NCBI GenBank assembly: GCA_023422975.1
Contig: JAFAGF010000030.1
Coordinates: 1 to 6,814 of the forward strand
Length of the DNA stretch: 6,814 bases
DNA from: Pseudomonadota bacterium
GTDB lineage: Bacteria > Pseudomonadota > Gammaproteobacteria > Burkholderiales > Burkholderiaceae_C
Direction of reading: 5' to 3'
Of the stretch, positions 1 through 4,549 are shown piece by piece. Each line of letters begins with the position of its first letter. Position 1 is the stretch's first letter. The notes beneath the pieces were generated by a model that was given only the letters and a program-made list of their open reading frames with translations, did not search any database and had not been told where the DNA came from. The position numbers and the translations under genes were made by a program.

Positions 1-572
1 GCCGTGATGGCTGCAAAGCCCCAGTCAAAGGTGAAGGCCAGAATGCCCAGCACCAGCAGCATCTCTATCAGCGTGGGCAAGATGCTGTAGAGCGAATACG
101 ACACCAGCGATTCGGTGCTGCGCACACCGCGCTCAATGTCACGCGTCATGCCGCCGGTTTGGCGCTCCAAATGAAAGCGCAGGCCCAAGCTGTGCAGATG
201 GCGAAAGGTCGCTAGGGCGATGGAGCGTGATGCCCCTTGCGTGGCCTTGGCAAATACCAGATCGCGCAGCTCCGTCAACAGCGAGGTCGAAAAGCGCAGC
301 GCACCATAGGCCAGCAGCAAGCCCACCGGTACCACCAGCAGGGCTGCGGCATCGCCGGGTTGGACATTCAAGGCATCGACCAGCTGCTTGAGCAGCAGCG
401 GCACGCCCACATTGGCCAGTTTTGCGCCCACCATGAACAGCAGCGCTGCCAGCACGCGCCATTTGTATTGCCACAGATAAGGCAGCAAACGCCGCAGGGC
501 CGACCATTCGGCGGCATTAGCCACATTGGAAGCTGAGGGTTCTGAAGATACTGGTTCGCCACCACGTCGCAT
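1..572 (-). CDS. Atm1-type ABC exporter, N-terminal part (runs off left edge)
   Basis: The visible 190 residues are the start of a half-transporter in which a membrane domain is followed by an ATPase domain. Only the membrane part is in the window. Hydrophobic helices appear near residues 38-60, 75-97 and 160-182. The segment LRFHLERQTGGMTRDIERG (about 131-149) matches the signature of the Atm1/HMT group, inner-membrane exporters of glutathione-linked or heavy-metal-linked compounds. The substrate is inferred from family only. I chose ATG 572-570, giving MRRGGEPVSS. An in-frame ATG at 620-618 would add 16 residues and has a purine-rich stretch upstream, so the start is uncertain. The gene diverges from the YciA-type thioesterase. 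No Walker motifs can be seen because the C-terminal half lies outside the window. Confidence 0.88.
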   Translation of the reverse strand, partial: MRRGGEPVSSEPSASNVANAAEWSALRRLLPYLWQYKWRVLAALLFMVGAKLANVGVPLLLKQLVDALNVQPGDAAALLVVPVGLLLAYGALRFSTSLLTELRDLVFAKATQGASRSIALATFRHLHSLGLRFHLERQTGGMTRDIERGVRSTESLVSYSLYSILPTLIEMLLVLGILAFTFDWGFAAIT

Positions 573-576
573 AAGA

Positions 577-614
577 GACAATTCCGAGTTGTTCGTTTTT
601 GTTCTCGGATTGTC
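577..614. promoter_or_regulatory. Inverted repeat between divergent genes
   Basis: The arms GACAATTCCGAG (577-588) and CTCGGATTGTC (604-614) are reverse complements except for one extra base, and are separated by a T-rich 15 bp spacer. The repeat lies 4 bp from each of the two divergent start codons (572 and 619). It could be an operator for a dimeric regulator or a hairpin in the leader of either transcript. If the exporter starts at 620 instead, the repeat would lie inside its coding sequence. I see no convincing -35/-10 pair. Confidence 0.5.
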
Positions 615-618
615 ACCC

Positions 619-1074
619 ATGCCCCGTTCCCCCGATTTGCCCAGCGTTGCATTGCCTGCCGATAAGCAGTTGATCCTCAAGGTCGTGCCCATGCCCGGCG
701 ATTGCAATGCCAATGGCGACATTTTTGGCGGCTGGGTGATGTCGCAGGTGGACTTGGCAGGCTGCACCCTGGCCATGCGTTTGGCCGGTGGCCGCATGGC
801 GACCGTAGCGGTCAAGGAGTTTGTGTTCAAGCACCCGATCCGCGTGGGCGATGTGGTGTCGCTGTACGGCTGCGTGACGCGTGTGGGGCGCACTTCAGTC
901 ACCGTCGATATCGAGGTGTTTGCCGAACGCATGAGCCGCCAGGGCGAATACGTGAAAGTGACCGAAGCGGTGCTGACCTATGTGGCCATCGATGCCGAAG
1001 GCAACCCACGCCCCATGAACACGCCTGCACCTGAAGAGGCTCACACGTCTGTCTTGCCCCAGCAAGCAGACTGA
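619..1074 (+). CDS. YciA-type acyl-CoA thioesterase
   Basis: This 151-residue single hot-dog protein should hydrolyse acyl-CoA to free acid and CoA in the cytoplasm. The block NANGDIFGGWVMSQVD (30-45) is the YciA hallmark, and Asp45 matches the catalytic Asp of YciA enzymes. The later segments HPIRVGDVV (72-80), TSVTVDIEV (92-100) and TEAVLTYVAID (115-125) follow the family order, and the length is normal for the family. ATG 619 was chosen because the upstream in-frame extension to 526 has no family resemblance and overlaps the divergent exporter gene. No clear Shine-Dalgarno sequence precedes it, and a TTG at 610 is a possible alternative. It is a single-gene unit closed by the terminator at 1129. 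The protein ends in a short polar tail of no known role. Confidence 0.9.
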   Translation: MPRSPDLPSVALPADKQLILKVVPMPGDCNANGDIFGGWVMSQVDLAGCTLAMRLAGGRMATVAVKEFVFKHPIRVGDVVSLYGCVTRVGRTSVTVDIEVFAERMSRQGEYVKVTEAVLTYVAIDAEGNPRPMNTPAPEEAHTSVLPQQAD

Positions 1075-1128
1075 GGCTGGGTACGCGCCGCCTGCACTGC
1101 CGGCGGTATGCCACTGCCCCCAACAAGC

Positions 1129-1163
1129 AAAAAGCCCAGCGCCATAGCGTCTGGGCTTTTTTT
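1129..1163. terminator. Bidirectional rho-independent terminator
   Basis: AAAAAGCCCAG (1129-1139) pairs perfectly with CTGGGCTTTTT (1151-1161). Inside, CGC (1140-1142) pairs with GCG (1147-1149) around a CATA loop, with T1150 bulged. A T run ends the plus strand and, by symmetry, the minus strand. It sits 54 bp after the YciA-type stop and 43 bp beyond the bactofilin stop, so it serves both convergent genes. A smaller CCGCC/GGCGG stem (1088-1106) lies just before it. The rest of 1075-1206 shows nothing else. Confidence 0.92.
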
Positions 1164-1206
1164 GTGCGGTGCAGCTCTCAAGTGGCGCAAACGCGCCACG
1201 CCCCCC

Positions 1207-1770
1207 TCAAGCCGCAGCGACGGCCACTGCAGGGCTGCTGGACGCTGCAGGCTTGCTGCTGCGTGCGCCTATGCCCACTTCAATTTCCCCAGAGAGCTGG
1301 CCGCCCTCTTCGATCACGATCTTGCCGTAGCGAATCTTGCCACTGACCTTGCCCGTGCTGTGAATCACCAGCTTTTGGCGCACCGTGAGCGAGCCTTCAA
1401 ACTCACCGTGGATCTCGGCAATATCAATCTCGGCCGAGCCGTGGAATGCACCTTGCTGCGCAATCTGAATCACGCGCGAATCCATGGTGGCTTCTACCGT
1501 GCCTTCCACCACCAAGGTGTCGCAATCGGTGATCTCCACCCCTTTGAGCTTGATGTTCGGGCCCACCGTCAGCTTGCTGCCGCCGTGTTCGGTCGATGTG
1601 CTGGATTCCGTGCTGGCAGCGCTGGCGCTGTTTTCTACGGTGCGCACGCTGGCGGAAGACTCACTGCCTGCAGCTGTGCTGGGGCTGGTTAAACCACCCA
1701 CCGAAGTACCGGGACGGGTCGAAAATGTTTGCGGCTCACGCTTGGTAAAAAAGGGGCTGTTCACGGCCAT
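1207..1770 (-). CDS. Bactofilin family cytoskeletal protein
   Basis: This 187-residue protein carries the bactofilin (DUF583) beta-helix at about residues 66-165, with the repeating hydrophobic-glycine pattern typical of the fold (for example VEGTVEATMDSR, FHGSAEIDIAEIHGEFEGSL, GKVSGKIRYGKIVIEEGGQLSGEI). Bactofilins self-assemble without nucleotide into filaments, usually at the inner membrane, and help place cell-wall enzymes or shape the cell. The N-terminal 65 residues are rich in Ser, Thr and Ala and probably disordered. The FFTKREPQTF stretch at 7-16 may be a membrane or assembly anchor. The C-terminus is a short Ala/Ser/Pro tail. The start is supported by TGGAGGA just before ATG 1770. 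The common partner, an M23 peptidase gene, is not adjacent. The gene has its own leader of about 175 bp and the shared terminator, so it is probably transcribed alone. Confidence 0.9.
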   Translation of the reverse strand: MAVNSPFFTKREPQTFSTRPGTSVGGLTSPSTAAGSESSASVRTVENSASAASTESSTSTEHGGSKLTVGPNIKLKGVEITDCDTLVVEGTVEATMDSRVIQIAQQGAFHGSAEIDIAEIHGEFEGSLTVRQKLVIHSTGKVSGKIRYGKIVIEEGGQLSGEIEVGIGARSSKPAASSSPAVAVAAA

Positions 1771-1834
1771 GCATCCTCCAGATAGAAAGCCTTGAGCTTA
1801 GAAAGCCCCGGCCCATCTCTTTACCCTCGTTTCG

Positions 1835-1884
1835 CAACAAGCGTAAGCAAAGACTTCGATTGTGGCGTCTGCTTACGCCTGTTG
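1835..1884. promoter_or_regulatory. 15 bp inverted repeat upstream of the bactofilin gene
   Basis: The arms CAACAAGCGTAAGCA (1835-1849) and TGCTTACGCCTGTTG (1870-1884) match in reverse complement at 14 of 15 positions, around a 20 bp centre that can pair three more bases (GAC with GTC). It lies 65-114 bp upstream of the bactofilin ATG, where a promoter would be expected. It could be an operator or a hairpin in the leader. It has no T run directly after it on either strand, so it is a poor terminator. Confidence 0.45.
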
Positions 1885-1898
1885 CCGGCATACACAAC

Positions 1899-1921
1899 AA
1901 GGGCCGCATGCAGCGGCCCTT
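1899..1921 (-). terminator. Probable terminator of the YigI-type thioesterase
   Basis: AAGGGCCGC (1899-1907) pairs with GCGGCCCTT (1913-1921) around a 5-base loop, a perfect 9 bp stem. It starts 26 bp after the thioesterase stop on the minus strand. The tail is only moderately T-rich (TTGTTGTG), so termination may be incomplete and some transcripts could continue into the bactofilin gene. Confidence 0.7.
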
Positions 1922-1947
1922 CAACTTCACACGCTACCAAAAACGTA

Positions 1948-2439
1948 TCAAGACGTGATGTAGGCAGCCATGCCCACCGCCAGCACTTCGCCGTGCTCAC
2001 TCAGAAATTCCATGCGTGTCGTCGCCACGCGCGAGCCCAAGCGCAGCACTTCTGCACGCACACCAAAGCGCGCACCAATGCCGGGGCGCATATAGTCCAC
2101 ACGCAAATCAATCGTGCCCAACTTGGCAAAACGCTCGGCGCGTTTCATCGGCGGCTCATCCATGTGCTTGGCGCTGATAGCACTCATCACCGCAATGCCT
2201 GCCATGGCATCCAGCACCGCACTGATCACACCCCCGTGAATACGCTGGTACGTGGCATGCCCCACCAGCTCCGGCTTCATCTCCAAACTGGCGGTAGCCA
2301 CCGTGGCGTTAGCGCTTTCCAGCTTGAGCCCCAGTACTTTGTTGAAAGGAATGAATTCTTCGGTCACATGCTTGAGCACGGCCATGAACTCAGGTTCAAA
2401 CTGAAAGTCAGCCGCAGGTACCGAAGGTGTGGGAGACAT
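1948..2439 (-). CDS. PaaI/YigI-type hot-dog thioesterase
   Basis: This 163-residue single-domain hot-dog protein is predicted to cleave acyl-CoA in the cytoplasm. The central helix motif HGGVISAVLDAMAG (68-81) is the signature of the PaaI/YigI branch, and Asp77 is the likely catalytic acid. The later strand segments TIDLRVDYMRPG (109-120) and GEVLAVGMAAY (150-160) complete the fold. Family members act on medium or long fatty acyl-CoA (YigI) or phenylacetyl-type CoA (PaaI), and the sequence does not decide between them. ATG 2439 was chosen because GGTGA (2450-2446) lies 6 nt before it. A TTG two codons upstream would touch that site and is unlikely. It follows the repeat array downstream of the isomerase gene and may be read from that operon or from its own promoter. 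Confidence 0.88.
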   Translation of the reverse strand: MSPTPSVPAADFQFEPEFMAVLKHVTEEFIPFNKVLGLKLESANATVATASLEMKPELVGHATYQRIHGGVISAVLDAMAGIAVMSAISAKHMDEPPMKRAERFAKLGTIDLRVDYMRPGIGARFGVRAEVLRLGSRVATTRMEFLSEHGEVLAVGMAAYITS

Positions 2440-2551
2440 GGACAATCACCAAAAAAGTGAGCTGCTTGCGCTTTTTTTTACTTACTCTCCAATACAAAAG
2501 CATGGGAGAAGCAATGAAATCAAACGCTAACAGCTCTTATTTTTAAGAAAC
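2440..2551. other. AT-rich leader before the YigI-type gene
   Basis: Together with the array at 2552-2815 this makes a 376 bp stretch without a gene. Apart from the ribosome site at 2446-2450 it contains an A6 and a T8 tract (2451-2456, 2472-2479) around a GC-rich core, and CTTATTTTTAAG (2536-2547), a small perfect palindrome-like stem just past the last array unit. On the minus strand TTGATT and TTGCTT hexamers occur at about 2510-2526, but I cannot pair either with a good -10 box. A promoter here is possible but not shown. Confidence 0.3.
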
Positions 2552-2640
2552 TCAGGGCGCAAGCTGGCCCTTGATTTTTCTCTCTACCAGAAAACACGCG
2601 TTCGCTTCGCAGCACGCACAGCGCTGCTGTGCTACCGACT
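2552..2640 (-). pseudogene. Array unit 3: most diverged copy
   Basis: This is an 89 bp unit. Its tail reads CEANACFLVERKIKGQLAP then stop, still recognisable by EA, F, ERK and the A/G-rich segment, which matches unit 2 closely at the base level around TTTCT and AGAGAAA. It is one codon longer than the others between ERK and the stop. It opens with the perfect stem GCACAGC/GCTGTGC (2616-2632, loop GCT) and ends with a GGGC/GCCC stem (about 2553-2573) where the other units have the CAGCA palindrome. Its derivation from the gene tail is less certain than for units 1 and 2. Confidence 0.5.
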
Positions 2641-2728
2641 TCAGCAGTTGCTGCAATCAAGCTTTCTCTTTTAAAGAAACCGCTCGCCCGCTTCGCGGTA
2701 ACGGTCTGCATACGCAGACCTACCAACT
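2641..2728 (-). pseudogene. Array unit 2: copy of isomerase C-terminus
   Basis: This is an 88 bp unit, one base out of frame with unit 1. Its last 57 nt read REAGERFL, stop, KRKLDCSNC, stop. In the gene the same 19 codons read REAFTAFME then KRKPDFSKC, and I count 40 of 57 matching bases with no gap. The Glu codon GAA has become TAA. The perfect stem GGTCTGC/GCAGACC (2703-2720, loop ATAC) opens the unit, CCGC-GAA-GCGG follows, and a weaker CAGCA/TGCTG palindrome (2642-2653) covers the stop. Confidence 0.7.
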
Positions 2729-2815
2729 TCAGCACTTGCTGAATTCGGGCTTACGCTTTTAGCGAAAGACAAAACCTTCACTTCGCTCTACGGCCGAGCA
2801 AGCTCGCCTTTGATT
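2729..2815 (-). pseudogene. Array unit 1: copy of isomerase C-terminus
   Basis: This 87 bp unit is in frame with the isomerase gene. Its last 57 nt read RSEGFVFR, stop, KRKPEFSKC, stop. The gene itself ends EKRKPDFSKC, so eight of the last nine residues are identical. Over those codons 25 of 30 bases match, and the differences are synonymous (CGT for AGA, AAG for AAA, CCC for CCA) or Glu for Asp. The stem GGCCGAGC/GCTCGCC (2792-2808, one bulged C) opens the unit, and TTCAGCA-CT-TGCTGAA (2728-2743) spans the stop. A second small stem, CTTTCGC/GCGTAAG with one mismatch, covers the KRK codons. Confidence 0.7.
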
Positions 2816-2833
2816 TCAGCACTTGCTGAAATC
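2812..2833. repeat. Perfect palindrome holding the isomerase stop codon
   Basis: GATTTCAGCA (2812-2821) and TGCTGAAATC (2824-2833) are perfect reverse complements around CT. In the minus-strand mRNA this forms a 9-10 bp stem with an AAGU loop covering the codons for Asp-Phe-Ser-Lys-Cys and the TGA stop. It is the intact parent or sibling of the palindromes in array units 1 and 2. Confidence 0.75.
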
Positions 2834-3607
2834 TGGTTTTCTCTTTTCCATGAACGCGGTGAAGGCTTCGCGGGCGGCAGGCTGGGTCAGCATGCTGCCA
2901 AAGCTTTGGCCTTCTTCGGCCATTTGGGCCTTGATGGCATCGCGCTGGCTGCCCTTCATCAAACGCTTGGTTTCCATCAGCGCCGACAAGGGCTTGGCGG
3001 CCAGCTTGGCGGCTTGCGCCTGGGCCACGCCATTCACTTCCGTGGGTGGCACCACGCGGTTGACCAAGCCCACTTCCAAAGCAGCTTCTGCCATAAAAGG
3101 CTCGCCCAGCAGCAGCGCTTCTGCTGCACGCTGGTAGCCCATCAGACGGGGCAGCAGCAGGCTGGATGCGGCCTCGGGGCACAGGCCCAAATTCACAAAG
3201 GGCATGGAAAACGCGGCGTTATCGCCCGCATACACCAGGTCGCAATGCAGCAGCATGGTGGTGCCAATGCCCACGGCTGGGCCGGCCACGGCGGCGACCA
3301 GCGGCTTGGGAAAGTCAGCCAACGCATGCAGAAACTGGAACACCGGGCTTTGCTGGGGCAAGCCATCGTTGCCACCTTGGCGCGCCAAGAAGTCGCCAAT
3401 GTCGTTGCCCGCGCTGAACACGGTGGCATCGCCCTGCAACACCACCACGCGCACGGCGGCATCGTCCACGGCACTGGTCAGTGCAGCGGCCATCGCGGCA
3501 TACATGGCTTGGGTGATGGAATTCTTCTTCTCTACACGGTTGAGCGTGATGGTGCGCACACCGGCTTCGGTGTGAACCAAGATATCTGGCTGGGTGGTAT
3601 CGGTCAT
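2816..3607 (-). CDS. ECI2-like enoyl-CoA isomerase/hydratase (crotonase family)
   Basis: This 263-residue crotonase-fold protein should act on enoyl-CoA in beta-oxidation. The oxyanion-hole segments are FSAGNDIGDF (64-73) and AGPAVGIG (108-115). In mitochondrial hydratase two glutamates do the chemistry. By alignment from memory the matching positions here are Thr117 and Phe137, so both are missing. Instead Glu145 in CPEAASS (143-149) matches the single catalytic Glu of delta3,delta2-enoyl-CoA isomerases such as ECI2, and SMPFVNLG also resembles that group. I therefore favour isomerase over hydratase. ATG 3607 was chosen because AGGA (3617-3614) lies 6 nt before it, while upstream in-frame sequence is not crotonase-like. 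It is the last gene of the operon. The final codons (AGA, AAA, CCA) are A-rich compared with Lys-Arg at 214-215 (AAG CGT). The 3' end is copied in the downstream array. Confidence 0.88.
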   Translation of the reverse strand: MTDTTQPDILVHTEAGVRTITLNRVEKKNSITQAMYAAMAAALTSAVDDAAVRVVVLQGDATVFSAGNDIGDFLARQGGNDGLPQQSPVFQFLHALADFPKPLVAAVAGPAVGIGTTMLLHCDLVYAGDNAAFSMPFVNLGLCPEAASSLLLPRLMGYQRAAEALLLGEPFMAEAALEVGLVNRVVPPTEVNGVAQAQAAKLAAKPLSALMETKRLMKGSQRDAIKAQMAEEGQSFGSMLTQPAAREAFTAFMEKRKPDFSKC

Positions 3608-3650
3608 GGGGGTTCCTGCAAAAACAGAGCATGCGCGTACAAGGCCTGCA

Positions 3651-3669
3651 GTGGTGCTCAGCACACCAC
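3651..3669. other. Small stem-loop in the gap before the isomerase gene
   Basis: GTGGTG (3651-3656) and CACCAC (3664-3669) form a 6 bp stem with a 7-base loop within the 83 bp between the TesB-like stop and the isomerase start. There is no T run beside it, so it is not a convincing terminator. It could mark an mRNA processing point. I see no clear promoter in the gap. Confidence 0.3.
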
Positions 3670-3690
3670 CACAGACCCAGGCACACGGAT

Positions 3691-4548
3691 CTACTCTTTG
3701 TAATAAACGATTTGGTGGCTGGTGGCCAGCAAGCTGCCTTCGGCATCCCACAGCTGGGCGGTTTGATCGAAGTAGCCATTGCGAAAGGCCTGGCCACTGG
3801 CCTGCGCCAGCAGATGCCGGTCACCCTGACGGGCCAACTGCTCGACGCCAGCGTGGAAATATACGGTCATACCGACCGTGCCTGCAGGAACTCTGCGTGC
3901 ACGGCGTAGCCACACCCGGGGGAAAAACACATCACACAGCGCCGCCAACGCTGGAAAGTCCAGCGCGCGCGCGGGCTCATCGCGCACCCACAGCTGGGAC
4001 AAGGTTTCGTGCTCGCTGTCATCCCATGTTTTGGGAATGGCGCCTTGCACCACACGCATGTCATAGCGCTGCAGCCACTCCATGGCGCCGCGCGTGTCAA
4101 AACGCTCGCAACGCTCAGGGTCTGGCATGGCCGGATGCGGCACATCATCTTGGCTGAAGGTCTCTCTGCGCACCGCCGTGATCACCGTCGCGGTGGTGGA
4201 CACCACGAACTCACCCTCCGCATTGCGCTGCCCCATGGCCAGCGTCCAATGCTGGGTCGAGCGATTGGTGCGCACGGGCGTGGCTTCAATGCGCAGATCA
4301 CCGGCTTCCACCGGGCCGGCAAAGTTGACCGTGATGGAGATCGGCTCACCCAGTAAAGCGGGGTGCTGCAGCACCGCTTGCAGCATCTGCGCCGTGGTGA
4401 TACCGCCATAGGGGCCGACCATGTTCCAGTACGCAGCAGGTGCCTGGGCCTGCACGCTACCGTCGTGCTGTGGCGTCATACGCAACGCGGCATCCAAGGG
4501 GTGAAGGCCAGTCACTGCATCCTTGTGAGAGTCTTGAGGGGCGCTCAT
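3691..4548 (-). CDS. TesB-like double hot-dog acyl-CoA thioesterase
   Basis: This 285-residue protein is about the size of TesB (acyl-CoA thioesterase II), with two hot-dog domains in one chain, roughly residues 35-125 and 180-282. In the first, GPYGGITTAQMLQAV (45-59) and VNFAGPVEAGD (74-84) are typical of this family. The second contains LCDVFFPRVW (204-213), GMTVYFH (226-232) and SHQIVYY (277-283). Asp206, Thr228 and Gln279 are my candidates for the Asp-Thr-Gln catalytic set of TesB. It should release free acid and CoA from acyl-CoA in the cytoplasm. ATG 4548 was chosen: it begins one base after the hydrolase TGA and follows GGAG (4562-4559) by 10 nt. An upstream GTG at 4575 adds nine residues without family support. 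The tight junction indicates translational coupling with the hydrolase. Confidence 0.85.
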   Translation of the reverse strand: MSAPQDSHKDAVTGLHPLDAALRMTPQHDGSVQAQAPAAYWNMVGPYGGITTAQMLQAVLQHPALLGEPISITVNFAGPVEAGDLRIEATPVRTNRSTQHWTLAMGQRNAEGEFVVSTTATVITAVRRETFSQDDVPHPAMPDPERCERFDTRGAMEWLQRYDMRVVQGAIPKTWDDSEHETLSQLWVRDEPARALDFPALAALCDVFFPRVWLRRARRVPAGTVGMTVYFHAGVEQLARQGDRHLLAQASGQAFRNGYFDQTAQLWDAEGSLLATSHQIVYYKE

Positions 4549-4549
4549 A

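Larger units (their letters stand above)
2552..2815 (-). repeat. Tandem array of three degenerate copies of the isomerase gene 3' end
   Basis: Reading the minus strand downstream of the isomerase stop (2818-2816), similar 3'-end sequences recur with stop codons at 2731-2729, 2643-2641 and 2554-2552, giving steps of 87, 88 and 89 bp. Each unit has the same order: a GC-rich stem 8-9 nt after the previous stop, a CGAAG motif, an A/G-rich segment resembling the KRK codons, then (in the first two units) a CAGCA-TGCTG palindrome holding the stop. The third unit has a GGGC/GCCC stem in that place. In the first two units the KRK codons lie exactly 21 nt before the stop, as in the gene. The simplest reading is tandem duplication of the gene tail followed by drift. 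A structured repeat family that overran the gene end is the alternative. Confidence 0.75.

Noticed and set aside
1792..2460. Plus-strand open frame of 222 codons opposite the YigI-type gene
   Set aside because: It covers the thioesterase gene, a terminator and an inverted repeat in antisense, and is not protein-like.
2451..2479. A6 and T8 tracts around a GC core as a terminator
   Set aside because: Beyond the A/T tracts and one G-C pair the stem breaks down into mismatches on either strand, so it is too weak to call.
2520..2735. Minus-strand open frame of 71 codons through the array, with a GTG start
   Set aside because: It is a reading of the repeat units in another frame, has no ribosome site, and the repeats explain its content.
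2552..2815. CRISPR array
   Set aside because: Units are 87-89 bp and diverged along their whole length, with no short identical repeat alternating with unique spacers and no cas gene nearby.
2810..3703. Long plus-strand open frame of 297 codons opposite the isomerase gene
   Set aside because: It is antisense to a clear crotonase gene, is rich in His, Gln and Gly as shadow frames are, and shows no family motif.
3608..3751. Upstream extension of the isomerase by 48 residues
   Set aside because: The added residues do not resemble a crotonase, overlap the end of the TesB-like gene, and a good ribosome site supports ATG 3607.
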